From Cryobacterium adonitolivorans (lineage in GTDB: Bacteria; Actinomycetota; Actinomycetes; Actinomycetales; Microbacteriaceae), in NCBI RefSeq assembly GCF_004402695.1, contig NZ_SOFL01000028.1:56566-120565 (forward strand): a DNA stretch of 64,000 bases. Direction: 5' to 3'. The translations under genes and the position numbers were made by a program. This document shows, piece after piece, positions 53,129-63,500 of the stretch; positions within the stretch are counted from its first letter, which is position 1; each line of letters starts with the position of its first letter. Below the pieces are notes generated by a model that worked only from the letters and a program-made list of their open reading frames with translations, made no database searches and had not been told where the DNA came from.

Positions 53129-54040
53129 CTAGAACTGCCAGGGGTACGGCGACCAGTCCGGTTCGCGCTTCTCAAGGAACGAGTCCCGGCCCTCGACGGC
53201 CTCGTCGGTGCCGTAGGCCAGGCGGGTGGCCTCCCCCGCGAAGACCTGCTGCCCGACCATGCCGTCGTCCACCGCGTTGAAGGCGAATTTGAGCATGCGG
53301 ATGGCCGTGGGCGACTTGGTCAGAATGGTGCGCGCCCAGTCCAGCGCCTCGTTCTCCAGCTCGGCGTGCGGCACGACGGCGTTGATCGCCCCCATCTCGA
53401 AGGCGCGTTGGGCGGAATACTCCCGGGCGAGGAAGAAGACCTCCCTGGCCGCCTTCTGGCCGACCTGGCGGGCGAAGTAGGCGCTGCCGTAACCTCCGTC
53501 GAAGGAGCCGACATCGGCATCCGTCTGCTTGAACTTGCCGTGCTCGGCGCTGGCGATGCTGAGGTCGCAAACCACGTGCAGCGAGTGCCCGCCGCCGGCC
53601 GCCCAACCCGGGATCACGGCGATGACGACCTTGGGCATGAATCGGATCAGGCGTTGCACCTCGAGGATGTGCAGGCGACCGCCCCTGGCCTTGTCGATGC
53701 CGCTGGCGGTCTCGCCCTCACCGTACTTATAGCCGTCCCGACCGCGGATGCGCTGGTCGCCTCCCGAGCAGAACGCCCAGCCGCCGTCACGCGGGCTCGG
53801 TCCGTTGCCGGTGAGCAGCACCACACCGATGTGCGGATTGGTGCGGGCATCCTCGAGGGCGGCGTAAAGCTCGTCTACGGTTTGCGGCCGGAAGGCGTTG
53901 CGCACCTCCGGGCGGTTGAAGGCCACGCGGGCGATGCGGCCGGTGAGGTCGTGGTGATAGGTGATGTCGGCGAGAGCGCCGAAGCCATCCACCGAACGCC
54001 ACTGGGTCGGGTCGAAGATCTCTGAAACCAGGTCGGGCAT
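53129..54040 (-). CDS. menB: 1,4-dihydroxy-2-naphthoyl-CoA synthase
   Basis: A 303-residue crotonase-fold enzyme: RIAFNRPEVRNAFRPQT-like start (ARVAFNRPEVRNAF), WAFCSGGDQRIRGRDGYKY, VIPGWAAGGGHSLHVVCDL, DADVGSFDGGYGSAYFARQVG and the C-terminal DSFLEKREPDWSPYPWQF. It closes the second naphthoquinone ring of OSB-CoA. It precedes menE on the same strand with eight bases between. Confidence 0.97.
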   Translation of the reverse strand: MPDLVSEIFDPTQWRSVDGFGALADITYHHDLTGRIARVAFNRPEVRNAFRPQTVDELYAALEDARTNPHIGVVLLTGNGPSPRDGGWAFCSGGDQRIRGRDGYKYGEGETASGIDKARGGRLHILEVQRLIRFMPKVVIAVIPGWAAGGGHSLHVVCDLSIASAEHGKFKQTDADVGSFDGGYGSAYFARQVGQKAAREVFFLAREYSAQRAFEMGAINAVVPHAELENEALDWARTILTKSPTAIRMLKFAFNAVDDGMVGQQVFAGEATRLAYGTDEAVEGRDSFLEKREPDWSPYPWQF

Positions 54041-54225
54041 GGCTTCAGCCTACGCGGCAGGTTCTGGCTGCGGGGTAGGCGGAAGGGTCGGTCGGACGCC
54101 TGGGACCGCTCACACAACATGAGGGCTCTTCAGGTGTACCTCCTCGGCGTCGTCCCCGTCAACCCCTTGAATGGGCCAGACGCCGAGTTGTGTACTTATC
54201 TCACCCGAAAGACCTGGAGGTGGTC

Positions 54226-54573
54226 ATGTTTCACAACAGCCCCTCGGCACCCGACACCGCGTTACCCAAACACGCATCCGTCACCAGCGCCGAAACCCAC
54301 ACTGCTCCTGTCCTGACACCGATATCCAACGGCACCGTCGAGAGTTCAGCCGTTGCCCTCGCGGACGTCGAGATCACCGAACTCTCCCCCACGGAATGGC
54401 GGGTCGCGGACCATGCCATCGAGCAGGACGACCCGACCGCCTTGCTCGGCTTCATCCAGATCGTCGGCAGCGCCTTCGAGGTGACCAACCTCGGTCGCCC
54501 ACGGGAACGTGCCTACTTCACTTCTTTTGACCGTGCAACAGCCAGTCTTCTCACCCGGGGGGTCCTCGCATGA
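54226..54573 (+). CDS. Unknown 115-aa protein coupled to a sigma factor
   Basis: GGAGG five bases before ATG 54226 fixes the start (MFHNSPSAPDTALPKH). The first ~45 residues are Ser/Thr/Ala-rich; the rest is a compact domain, VEITELSPTEWRVADHAIEQ, then LLGFIQIVGSAFEVTNLG and RERAYFTSFDRATASLL. No family was recognised. Its stop overlaps the sigma-factor start (ATGA), so it may be a co-translated modulator of that sigma factor. Confidence 0.75.
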   Translation: MFHNSPSAPDTALPKHASVTSAETHTAPVLTPISNGTVESSAVALADVEITELSPTEWRVADHAIEQDDPTALLGFIQIVGSAFEVTNLGRPRERAYFTSFDRATASLLTRGVLA

Positions 54574-55625
54574 CAACCATCGTTCAGACGCCCATCGCCC
54601 GAGCAACCGCTCGCACCAGGACCCAGGCCCCGGCAGCGCCGCCGGCTGAGTCCACCCCATCGTCGTATTCGCCGTCGGCCGCCGCCAGTGCCGCGGCCAC
54701 CTCCCGATACAGCCGGGCGTCCACGGATGCCTTCGGCGACTACCTGCGCCGCATCGGCAAGGGCCCCCTGCTCTCCGCAGAGGACGAGGTGGATCTGGCC
54801 CGCAAGATCGAGGTCGGACTGTTCGCCGAAGAGAAGATGTCCCGCGCCGAAGCTGAGGGCACCGCAGTGAACCCCGAGCTCAAGCGGGAGCTCACCTGCC
54901 TGGTCTTCGAGGGCCGGCGGGCGAAGAACCACTTCATCGAGGCCAACCTGCGTCTCGTAGTGAGCATCGCCAAGCACTACTCAGGTCGTGGCGTCCCGAT
55001 CATGGACCTCGTGCAGGACGGCAACATCGGCCTCGTGCGGGCGGTGGAAAAGTACGACTTCATGACCGGCTTCAAGTTCTCCACCTACGCCACCTGGTGG
55101 ATTCGCCAGGCCATCCACCGCGGCATGGCCGACAAGTCGCGCATGATCCGCATTCCGGTGCACACCGCCGAGAAGCTCAACAAGATCAAGCGCATCCGCC
55201 GGGACCTCACGAGCACACTCGACCGGGAACCGACGCTCAAGGAGATCGCCGAGCTGTCACAGATCGCGGTGCGCGACGTGTCCCGCCTGCTGCAGTACGA
55301 CAACGAGCCCATCTCGCTGCACGCCCCGGTCGGCGACGGCATCGGCGACATCGCCGAGCTGATCATCGACGACGATCTACCCCAGCCCGACGAGTGCGCC
55401 ACCATCACGCTGCGAGCGGCCGACATCACGTTTTATCTCGACGCCCTGCCCGACCGGGAACGGTCCATCCTCACGGCCCGCTTCGGTCTCACAGGTGAGG
55501 AGCCGCGCACCCTCGACCAGATCGCGGTAATCCAGGGCGTGACGCGGGAGCGGGTCCGGCAGATCGAGAAGCGGGCTTTGGCCCTCCTAAAGGTGCCACG
55601 ACTCGAGCGATATCTCAGGGACTAG
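54570..55625 (+). CDS. RNA polymerase sigma factor, sigma-70 group 2 (RpoD-like)
   Basis: A 351-residue sigma factor: region 1.2 (DAFGDYLRRIGKGPLLSAEDE), region 2 (NLRLVVSIAKHYSGRGVPIM, DLVQDGNIGLVRAVEKYDF, FKFSTYATWWIRQAIHRGMA), region 3 (RIPVHTAEKLNKIKRIRRDL) and region 4 HTH (TLDQIAVIQGVTRERVRQIE). It lacks the long N-terminal domain of the housekeeping actinobacterial SigA, so it is likely an alternative, stress or stationary-phase factor. Confidence 0.95.
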   Translation: MTTIVQTPIARATARTRTQAPAAPPAESTPSSYSPSAAASAAATSRYSRASTDAFGDYLRRIGKGPLLSAEDEVDLARKIEVGLFAEEKMSRAEAEGTAVNPELKRELTCLVFEGRRAKNHFIEANLRLVVSIAKHYSGRGVPIMDLVQDGNIGLVRAVEKYDFMTGFKFSTYATWWIRQAIHRGMADKSRMIRIPVHTAEKLNKIKRIRRDLTSTLDREPTLKEIAELSQIAVRDVSRLLQYDNEPISLHAPVGDGIGDIAELIIDDDLPQPDECATITLRAADITFYLDALPDRERSILTARFGLTGEEPRTLDQIAVIQGVTRERVRQIEKRALALLKVPRLERYLRD

Positions 55626-55676
55626 AAGCGAAAACCGGCGTAGCGTAACACTTACCCCTATCAACGGAGTGGTGCA

Positions 55677-56009
55677 ATGGGCAAGCTGACGTACGATTCG
55701 AGCCTCACGGCGGATTTCGATGATCGGGTGCTCGCGCACATCCAGGTGGTAATCGGTGCCAAGCTACGCCGGGGTGAATGCTTCTACTTCACCTGGCGTG
55801 ACGACCCCCAGGGGGGTGACGGACGGAGCACCATCTGGATGCATCCCAGCATCCCGCTGGCCTACAAGTACTTCGGCGGCCGTTCACCCAGCCTCAACCG
55901 CGACTGGATCGAAGCGCTGATGCTGACCGCGAACTCATCGGGCGGCCTGCAGATCGTGCCGGAGCCACACCGGCTGGGATCAACGTCCAACGGTAAGGAC
56001 GACTCGTGA
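55677..56009 (+). CDS. Conserved small protein, DUF7882-like
   Basis: A 110-residue protein: MGKLTYDSSLTADFDDRVLAH, then IQVVIGAKLRRGECFYFTWRD, GRSTIWMHPSIPLAYKYFGG and NRDWIEALMLTANSSGGLQI. This is a small family frequent in Microbacteriaceae, often mislabelled as DNA ligase. No catalytic motif is visible. The next gene starts four bases before its stop. Confidence 0.8.
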   Translation: MGKLTYDSSLTADFDDRVLAHIQVVIGAKLRRGECFYFTWRDDPQGGDGRSTIWMHPSIPLAYKYFGGRSPSLNRDWIEALMLTANSSGGLQIVPEPHRLGSTSNGKDDS

Positions 56010-56269
56010 CCCGCATCGACATCGTCTACGGCGGCAAACCGTACACGCTCGGAGACCGCACGATCGAGTCGCTACGAGCCGAGATCTCCAATGCAGCGGC
56101 GGCTGGCGTGCCCACCTGGCTTCGGGTCAACAGCGGCGCCGGGCGCTATCAGGATGCCTACCTGCTCATCTCTCCAGGCACCGCGATCGCCATCGTGGAC
56201 GTGCAGCCCAACCTCCCGGACGTCATGCTGACCCCCGAAGAGACCTTCGTCGCCGATTCCACCGAATGA
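56006..56269 (+). CDS. Unknown 87-aa protein coupled to the DUF7882-like gene
   Basis: GTG start overlaps the upstream stop (GTGA). The product, MTRIDIVYGGKPYTLGDRTI then ESLRAEISNAAAAGVPTWLRVNSG and LLISPGTAIAIVDV, looks like a small soluble alpha/beta domain. Family not recognised. Pairing with the preceding gene suggests a shared complex. Confidence 0.75.
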   Translation: MTRIDIVYGGKPYTLGDRTIESLRAEISNAAAAGVPTWLRVNSGAGRYQDAYLLISPGTAIAIVDVQPNLPDVMLTPEETFVADSTE

Positions 56270-56311
56270 GCAGGCCAGGGGCGGACCCGCGGATGCTGGC
56301 ACACTAGAGCC

Positions 56312-57292
56312 ATGCTCCCTTCATTGCACGACGTGCTCGCCACCGCCCGCGTGGTCGACCTTCCCCTCGTCACCGGTTTCCGCGGTCTCACCAGCCGTGA
56401 AGCCGTGCTGATCGAAGGACCGGCCGGCTGGACCGAATTCTCCCCCTTCGTGGAATACGACGACGAAGAGGCTGCGGCCTGGCTGCGGGCGGCACTGGAG
56501 TTCGGTTGGGAAGAGACCCCGGCCCTTCGGCGAGACCGGGTTCCGGTAAACGCGACGGTGCCGGCTATCGACGCCGCCGACGTGCCCGCGCTACTGGCCC
56601 GGTTCCCCGGCTGCCGCACCGCCAAGGTGAAGGTCGCCGACCCCGGCCAGACCCTTGCCGAAGACGTTGAGCGGGTGCGGGCGGTGCGCAAGGCCCTTGG
56701 CGCAGAGGGACGCATCCGGGTGGATGCTAACGGGCTCTGGAACCTCGACGAGGCCGAGCACGCGATCCACGCGCTGGCAGAGTTCGACCTCGAGTATGTC
56801 GAGCAGCCGTGCGCGAGCATCGACGAACTCGCCGAGATCCGCCGTCGTACCGATTACCTCGACCTGCCGATCGCGGCCGACGAGAGCGTGCGCAAGGAAT
56901 CCGATCCCCTCCTGGTGTCGCGCTCCGGCGCTGCCGACCTCCTGATCGTCAAGGCGGCGCCCCTCGGCGGCATCCGCGCGGTCCTCGCGATCCAGGCCGA
57001 GACGGGACTGCCGCTCATCGTCTCCAGCGCCCTCGACACCTCCGTGGGCATCTCGATGGGCGCCTTCCTGGCAGCGGCGCTGCCCGAGCTCGACTACGAC
57101 TGCGGCCTGGCCACGGCGTCGCTGCTGGCCGCCGATGTCACCCACGAGCCGCTGCTGCCGGTCGATGGCAGCATCCCGGTGCGCCGGGTGGTTCCGGATG
57201 CCGACCTGCTCGACACCTACGCCGCGACACCCGAACGCCGTGACTGGTGGCTCGCCCGGATCACCCGCACGTACGCCCTGCTCGCCGACTAG
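56312..57292 (+). CDS. menC: o-Succinylbenzoate synthase
   Basis: A 326-residue enolase-superfamily enzyme: FRGLTSREAVLIEG N-terminal cap, barrel with TAKVKVADPG (base Lys), RIRVDANGLWNLDEAEHAI (metal Asp), YVEQPCASIDEL (metal Glu), PIAADESVRK (metal Asp/Glu) and LLIVKAAPLGG (second catalytic Lys). It dehydrates SHCHC to o-succinylbenzoate. It completes the men set in the window. Confidence 0.95.
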   Translation: MLPSLHDVLATARVVDLPLVTGFRGLTSREAVLIEGPAGWTEFSPFVEYDDEEAAAWLRAALEFGWEETPALRRDRVPVNATVPAIDAADVPALLARFPGCRTAKVKVADPGQTLAEDVERVRAVRKALGAEGRIRVDANGLWNLDEAEHAIHALAEFDLEYVEQPCASIDELAEIRRRTDYLDLPIAADESVRKESDPLLVSRSGAADLLIVKAAPLGGIRAVLAIQAETGLPLIVSSALDTSVGISMGAFLAAALPELDYDCGLATASLLAADVTHEPLLPVDGSIPVRRVVPDADLLDTYAATPERRDWWLARITRTYALLAD

Positions 57293-57311
57293 CGGGTCGC
57301 ACGCACGTCAC

Positions 57312-57397
57312 GAGGTCTCGACAAGCTCGACCTCCGATCGGGCGCGGCGCGCGCAAGCCACCGAACTCAGCGAGGTCGGCCTGCGATCGGGGCGCGG
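57312..57397. repeat. Intergenic repeat between menC and ccsB
   Basis: Two related segments, 57312-57347 (GAGGTCTCGACAAGCTCGAC then CTCCGATCGGGCGCGG) and 57371-57397 (CGAGGTCGGCCTGCGATCGG then GGCGCGG), form an imperfect tandem between convergent genes. The TCGACAAGCTC core is shared with the repeat inside the aminotransferase gene. Confidence 0.55.
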
Positions 57398-57410
57398 ACG
57401 GCGTTGTGGG

Positions 57411-58403
57411 CTAGAGGCCAGAGTAGGCGTGCAGGCCCTTGAAGAAGACGTTCACGACACCGAAGTTGAACATCACGGCGGCGAAACCGATGATCGCCAG
57501 CCACGCCGACCGCGATCCGCGCCAGCCGCGGGTGGCCCGCGCGTGGATGTACCCCGCGTAAATCACCCAGATGATGAAGGTCCACACCTCTTTGGTGTCC
57601 CAACCCCAGTACCGACCCCAGGCCCGCTCGGCCCAGATCGAGCCGGCCATGAGGGTGAAGGTCCACAGGATGAAGCCGATGATGTTGGTGCGATAGGCCA
57701 GATTCTCCAGGGTCACCGCCGCCGGCAGGGTCTTCAGGAACTTGAGCCGGCCGGGCTTGTCGGTGCCCACACGGTCCTCGCGGCGGAACTGCAGCAGCTG
57801 CACGAACGACAGCGCGAACCCGAGGGCGAAGAATCCAGTGGCGAGTGACGCCACGAACACGTGGATGACCAGCCACACCGACTGCAATGCCGGCGGCAGC
57901 GGGGCGACCTCGACGTAGTACTGCTGCGCGATGCCGAGCAGGATCAGGACGAGTCCGGTGACGAAGGTGCCGAGGAACCGCAGGTCGATGCGGGTGAGCA
58001 GGAACAGGAACACCGTGACGATGAGAAGCGTGCCGGTCATGGCGAACTCGTACATGTTGGCCCACGGCACCCGATCGGCGGCGATGCCGCGCAAGACGGT
58101 GGCGACGAGCTGCAGGGCCCAGGCGAGCACGGTCAGGGAGACACCCACCCGCAGGCTGGCGGAGCGGCCGTACGGCGTGGCCGCATCGTTGGCCATCCGG
58201 GCGCTGATGCGGGTAAGAGTGCTGGTGCCGCCGGCGGAACCCACGGCGGCGGCCTCGCCCGCTTCGGTTTTGGCGGACTCGGTGTCTGCCGCGTCCACCG
58301 CAGAGCTGCGCTTGGCCAGATCGATCGAGAAGGCGATGAACGCCACCGCGTAGACGGCCATGGCCGAGTACAGGCTGAGGATCGAGAGCTCGTTCAGATT
58401 CAC
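57411..58403 (-). CDS. ccsB: Cytochrome c biogenesis protein CcsB
   Basis: A 330-residue membrane protein with about eight helices and the haem-handling Trp-rich motif WGRYWGWDTKEVWTFIIW, followed by YAGYIHARATRGWRG. With ResB it forms the system II synthetase that delivers haem to apocytochrome c outside the membrane. It is the last gene of the histidine-phosphatase/TlpA/ccdA/resB/ccsB operon. Confidence 0.95.
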   Translation of the reverse strand: MNLNELSILSLYSAMAVYAVAFIAFSIDLAKRSSAVDAADTESAKTEAGEAAAVGSAGGTSTLTRISARMANDAATPYGRSASLRVGVSLTVLAWALQLVATVLRGIAADRVPWANMYEFAMTGTLLIVTVFLFLLTRIDLRFLGTFVTGLVLILLGIAQQYYVEVAPLPPALQSVWLVIHVFVASLATGFFALGFALSFVQLLQFRREDRVGTDKPGRLKFLKTLPAAVTLENLAYRTNIIGFILWTFTLMAGSIWAERAWGRYWGWDTKEVWTFIIWVIYAGYIHARATRGWRGSRSAWLAIIGFAAVMFNFGVVNVFFKGLHAYSGL

Positions 58404-58412
58404 TTTTACAGC

Positions 58413-60086
58413 CTAAGCGGGTTCGACGGGGGAAACGACCCGGGCGGAGCGTTTCAGCAGGGCGGCATGCCGGTCGGCCAGGGTGGTGACAGCCGACTCG
58501 AGCGCCGGGTCCTCTCCGCGAGCGAGGCCGGCGTATTCGAGCAGCACCGAGCCATCCGCCTGTTCGATGGCCTTCACCCAGAGCCGTCGGCGCGGCACGA
58601 AGAGCGACGTGAGCAGACCGCCGAGCACGAGCACCGCGAACAGCAGCACCCAGCCCTGAGTGGGGTCGTGGTGGATGTCGAACGACGCGAACCGCGGCAC
58701 CGAACCTGAGTAGTCCCCGTCGGCGGCGTCCGGCGTGGCGTTCTCGAAGGTCACCGAGCCCAGCCCGTTGGGCAGTTCCTGGGTCTCGCCCGGCTTGAGC
58801 TCGAGCGGCTGGATGTCGCTCGTGCGGGTGGCCAGCGGCTCCATGGTGTCGGTGTCGAGGGAGTAGACCGAGGTGGGGACGCCGTCGTCGAGGCCGAGGT
58901 CGCCCGCGTAGACGTTGAGGGTGAGCACCGGGTACTCGAGGTCGGGGAAGCTGGAGAAGTACGACCCGGTGCTGCTCTCGTCCTGGGTCGGGTAGAAGAA
59001 GCCGACCAGGCCCACCTGCTCTTCCAGGCCGTCCGGCACCTTAACGATGCCCAGCGACGTGAGGTTGGCGTCCTGCGGCAAGAACGGCACGGAGTCGGTG
59101 AACACCACGGTGCCCTCCGGGTCCTTCACCGTAATGGTGGGCGCGTAGCCGTTGCCGAGCAGGTAGACGCTGGTGCCGCCGGTGCGAAGCGGGTCGTTGA
59201 CCCGCACCGCGCCGGCTTTGGCGTCGCCGCCGCGCGGGGTGACGGTGACGCCGGCGGTGAAGTCGACGGGCTGACCGAACGCCTCGAGGTTCGCGGTCTC
59301 GTAGCTCACATCGAAGTCGTCGAGGGTGAGCGTGTAGGGGTCCAATTCTGTGTCGTCGAAGAACCGGCCGGGGTTGAACGAGTCGTAGGCCAGCAGAGTG
59401 TTGACGAAGGTCTGCCCCTCCACGAGCACCCGTTGGCCGGTGAAGCCGAAGCCGCTGCCGAAGCCGACGACAAGGAGCAGTCCGACCAGGGCGGAATGGA
59501 AGACCAGGTTGCCGGTCTCGCGCAGGTAGCCGCGCTCCGCCGACACCGAGAATTCCGTGGGGCTCTCGAACAGGGCCACGCGGTAGCGGCCCTGTTTAAG
59601 CACGGTGCGGGCAGCGGCGACGGCGGTGGCGGCATCCGTGCCGGCCGGAGCGGTGCGGCTCATGAAGCCGGCCAGCCGGCCGAGGCGGGCGGGGGTCTTG
59701 GGCGGTTTTGCGCGCAACGCCTGCAGGTGGTGCTTGGTGCGCGGGATGACGCAGCCGATCAGCGAGACGAACAGCAGCAAGTAAATGGAGGAGAACCAGG
59801 CCGAGGAGTACACGTCGAACGCCTGGATCGTGTCCAGCACCGGCGCGAGGTCGGGGTTGTCGGTGAAGTACTGGGTGACGCCGTTCGGGTCTGAGCTGCG
59901 CTGGGGCACCAGCGAGCCGGGCACCGCCGCGATCGCGAGCAACAGCAGCAGGAACAGGGCGGTGCGCATGCTGGTGAGCTGGCGCCAGAACCAGCGCAGG
60001 GTGCCGACGAAGCCGAGCTTGGGTTGGGTGATCCCGTCGCCAGAGGGGACCGGCGCGGAGTCGATGTGGTCAGATGGCCGGGACAT
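58413..60086 (-). CDS. resB: Cytochrome c biogenesis protein ResB
   Basis: A 557-residue ResB/CcsA-partner protein: three N-terminal helices (RTALFLLLLLAIAAVPGSL, WFSSIYLLLFVSLIGCVIPR, LVFHSALVGLLLVVGFGSGF), a large extracytoplasmic domain, and a last helix (WVLLFAVLVLGGLLTSLFVPRR). PQRSSDPNGVTQYFTDNPDL is a conserved region. ATG 60086 lies within the 3' end of ccdA, overlapping by 17 bases. Confidence 0.94.
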   Translation of the reverse strand: MSRPSDHIDSAPVPSGDGITQPKLGFVGTLRWFWRQLTSMRTALFLLLLLAIAAVPGSLVPQRSSDPNGVTQYFTDNPDLAPVLDTIQAFDVYSSAWFSSIYLLLFVSLIGCVIPRTKHHLQALRAKPPKTPARLGRLAGFMSRTAPAGTDAATAVAAARTVLKQGRYRVALFESPTEFSVSAERGYLRETGNLVFHSALVGLLLVVGFGSGFGFTGQRVLVEGQTFVNTLLAYDSFNPGRFFDDTELDPYTLTLDDFDVSYETANLEAFGQPVDFTAGVTVTPRGGDAKAGAVRVNDPLRTGGTSVYLLGNGYAPTITVKDPEGTVVFTDSVPFLPQDANLTSLGIVKVPDGLEEQVGLVGFFYPTQDESSTGSYFSSFPDLEYPVLTLNVYAGDLGLDDGVPTSVYSLDTDTMEPLATRTSDIQPLELKPGETQELPNGLGSVTFENATPDAADGDYSGSVPRFASFDIHHDPTQGWVLLFAVLVLGGLLTSLFVPRRRLWVKAIEQADGSVLLEYAGLARGEDPALESAVTTLADRHAALLKRSARVVSPVEPA

Positions 60087-60831
60087 AACTGCCAATCACC
60101 CCTTGCAGGTTCAGGAGCCAGGCATTCCATAAGCCGCTCACCATGAGCACGCCGATAACGATCAGGAGCACGCCGCCGAACAGGTTGATCGCCCGGATGT
60201 GACGCTTGAGAAAGGCTACGGCCCCGGTGGCCCAGTTCAGGCCCAGGGCGATCAGCAGGAACGGGATGCCCAGGCCGAGCGCGTAGAACAGCGCCAGCAG
60301 GCCGCCCTGCCAGGGCGAGCCGGTACTCAGGCTGAGCGAATTGATGGCCGTGAGCGTGGGCCCGGTGCACGGGGTCCAGCCGACCGCGAAGACCGCGCCG
60401 AGCACGGGAGCGCCGGTCAGGCCCATCCGCGGCCGCCAGGAGGTCTTGATGGTACGTTGCATCGCCCCGAACTGGCCGACGAACACCAGGCCGAGCAGGA
60501 TCACGATGGCGCCGGCGATGCGGGTGATCAGGTCGCGGTACTGGTTGAGCCAGAAGCCGGCGACGCCGAACACCACGCCGGTGAGCACGAAGACCAGGGT
60601 GAAGCCGAGGATGAAGAGGGCGACGCCCAGCAGCAGCCGGTTTCGGCCCCGGCGGGCGGAGAGCTTCGACCCGGTGCTGCCATCGGCGAACCCGCCGATG
60701 TAGGCGAGGTAGCCGGGAACGAGCGGCAGGATGCACGGTGAGGCGAACGAGACGAGCCCGGCCAGCACGGCGATCGGGATCGCCAGGAACAGTTGCCCGC
60801 TGAAGACGATCTCGCCGAAGGGATTGCCCAC
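60070..60831 (-). CDS. ccdA: Cytochrome c biogenesis thiol transporter CcdA
   Basis: A 253-residue six-helix membrane protein: AGLVSFASPCILPLVPGYLAYIGG and GAVFAVGWTPCTGPTLTAINS carry the two redox-active Cys. It passes reducing equivalents from cytoplasmic thioredoxin to the TlpA-like protein encoded just upstream, keeping apocytochrome thiols reduced. Confidence 0.95.
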   Translation of the reverse strand: MGNPFGEIVFSGQLFLAIPIAVLAGLVSFASPCILPLVPGYLAYIGGFADGSTGSKLSARRGRNRLLLGVALFILGFTLVFVLTGVVFGVAGFWLNQYRDLITRIAGAIVILLGLVFVGQFGAMQRTIKTSWRPRMGLTGAPVLGAVFAVGWTPCTGPTLTAINSLSLSTGSPWQGGLLALFYALGLGIPFLLIALGLNWATGAVAFLKRHIRAINLFGGVLLIVIGVLMVSGLWNAWLLNLQGVIGSYVPAI

Positions 60832-60833
60832 GC

Positions 60834-61448
60834 CTAGCCGTCCTCGGCAATCGTGTCTTTGATCAGGGTTGCCAGGATGGACGGCGAATTGACCTGGCCG
60901 AGGATGCGCGCGGCGACCCGGCCCGAGGAGTCCAGCACCAGGGTGGTGGGCACGGCATTCGGGGGGATTTTGCCGCTGAAGGCGAGCTGCATCCCGCCGT
61001 CGTCGTCCATCACCGACGGGTAGCTGATCTCGTAGCTTTGGTTGAAGGCGATGGCGCTGGCCGCCTGGTCGCGCACGTTCACGCCGAGGAAGCTAGCGCC
61101 CTGATCGGCGAATTCCTCGCTGATCTTCTTGAGGTCGGGGGCCTCGGCGCGGCACGGGGCGCAGCTGGCGTACCAGAAGTTGACCACGAGCACCTCGCCG
61201 GCGTAGTCGGCGGAGCTCACGGTGGAGCCGTCCTCGAGGGTGCCGTCGAAGACGACGGACTCCCCGCGGTCATCAGCGGCAATCTCCGTGACGCTTCCGT
61301 CGCCGGCGATGTAACCCTTCCCGCTGCCTTCGCGGTACTGGTCGGCCAGCGGGTCGGATCCTGAGCAGCCGGTCAGCACGAGGCCGAGGCTGACGAGGCC
61401 GACCAGGGCAAGACGAAGCGAACGGCGACTCACGCGGTGCGCACTCAC
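60834..61448 (-). CDS. TlpA/ResA-like thiol-disulfide lipoprotein
   Basis: A 204-residue lipoprotein (LGLVLTGC) with a thioredoxin fold: VLVVNFWYASCAPCRAEAPDL (CxxC), SFLGVNVRDQAASAIAF and the cis-Pro NAVPTTLVLDSSGRV. It reduces the CxxCH thiols of apocytochromes outside the membrane. It overlaps the upstream phosphatase gene by four bases and lies two bases before ccdA. Confidence 0.95.
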   Translation of the reverse strand: MSAHRVSRRSLRLALVGLVSLGLVLTGCSGSDPLADQYREGSGKGYIAGDGSVTEIAADDRGESVVFDGTLEDGSTVSSADYAGEVLVVNFWYASCAPCRAEAPDLKKISEEFADQGASFLGVNVRDQAASAIAFNQSYEISYPSVMDDDGGMQLAFSGKIPPNAVPTTLVLDSSGRVAARILGQVNSPSILATLIKDTIAEDG

Positions 61449-62089
61449 ACGGCACCGACATCCGTCGCCTGCACGAGCAGGGGGCCGGCGGGATTGGCGT
61501 AGCCGACCTCGACCGGAAGGGCGCCGCGCAACGACAGCGTGGTGATGCTGGACAGGTCGCAGCGGCGCTTGCGCGGGTCGTGGGCGAGGCGTTCGTGGGC
61601 CAGGGTACGGTGCACCATCCAGATCGGCAGCTGGTGGCTGACCAGGACGACGTCACCGTCGTCGACCGAATGGAAGGCGTCGTCGATGGCGGCGAGCATC
61701 CGGGCGGAGATGGATGTGAACGGTTCGCCCCAGCTGGGCCGGGCCGGATTCATCAGGCTGGGCCAGTTGCGCGGGTCTCGCAGGGCGCCGCCGGTGCCGC
61801 CCATGCGCTTGCCCTCGAAGCGGTTGGCCGGTTCGATGATGCGCTCGTCGATGTCGATGGGCAGACCGAATGCCGCCATGATCGGTGCCGCCGAATCCTG
61901 GGTGCGCTGCAGCGGCGAGGCGATGAGCCGCACCACGGGGCGCCCACGCTCGACGAGGTCTGCGGCAGCCGCCTCGGCCATCCGCGCGCCCAACTCGGAC
62001 AGGCGGAAGCCGGGAAGTCTGCCGTAAAGCACGCGCTCGGGGTTGAAAACCTCACCGTGCCGCACGAGATGTACCTGACTAGCTACCAC
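61445..62089 (-). CDS. Histidine phosphatase-family protein
   Basis: A 214-residue phosphoglycerate-mutase-like phosphatase: VHLVRHGEVFNPERVLYGR (catalytic His), ASPLQRTQDSA, and the second His in VVLVSHQLPIWMVHR. Substrate unknown. It heads the cytochrome c maturation operon, a common actinobacterial order, and is divergent from aspS. Confidence 0.94.
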   Translation of the reverse strand: MVASQVHLVRHGEVFNPERVLYGRLPGFRLSELGARMAEAAAADLVERGRPVVRLIASPLQRTQDSAAPIMAAFGLPIDIDERIIEPANRFEGKRMGGTGGALRDPRNWPSLMNPARPSWGEPFTSISARMLAAIDDAFHSVDDGDVVLVSHQLPIWMVHRTLAHERLAHDPRKRRCDLSSITTLSLRGALPVEVGYANPAGPLLVQATDVGAV

Positions 62090-62153
62090 ATGCTCCAGTC
62101 TACGGAAGGGTCACCCGCGAATTCGCCGAGAGCTGTGCGGCTAAACTCAGGGG

Positions 62154-63482
<1,329 letters not shown>

Positions 63483-63500
63483 CCCGCACTCCTCCTGTAC

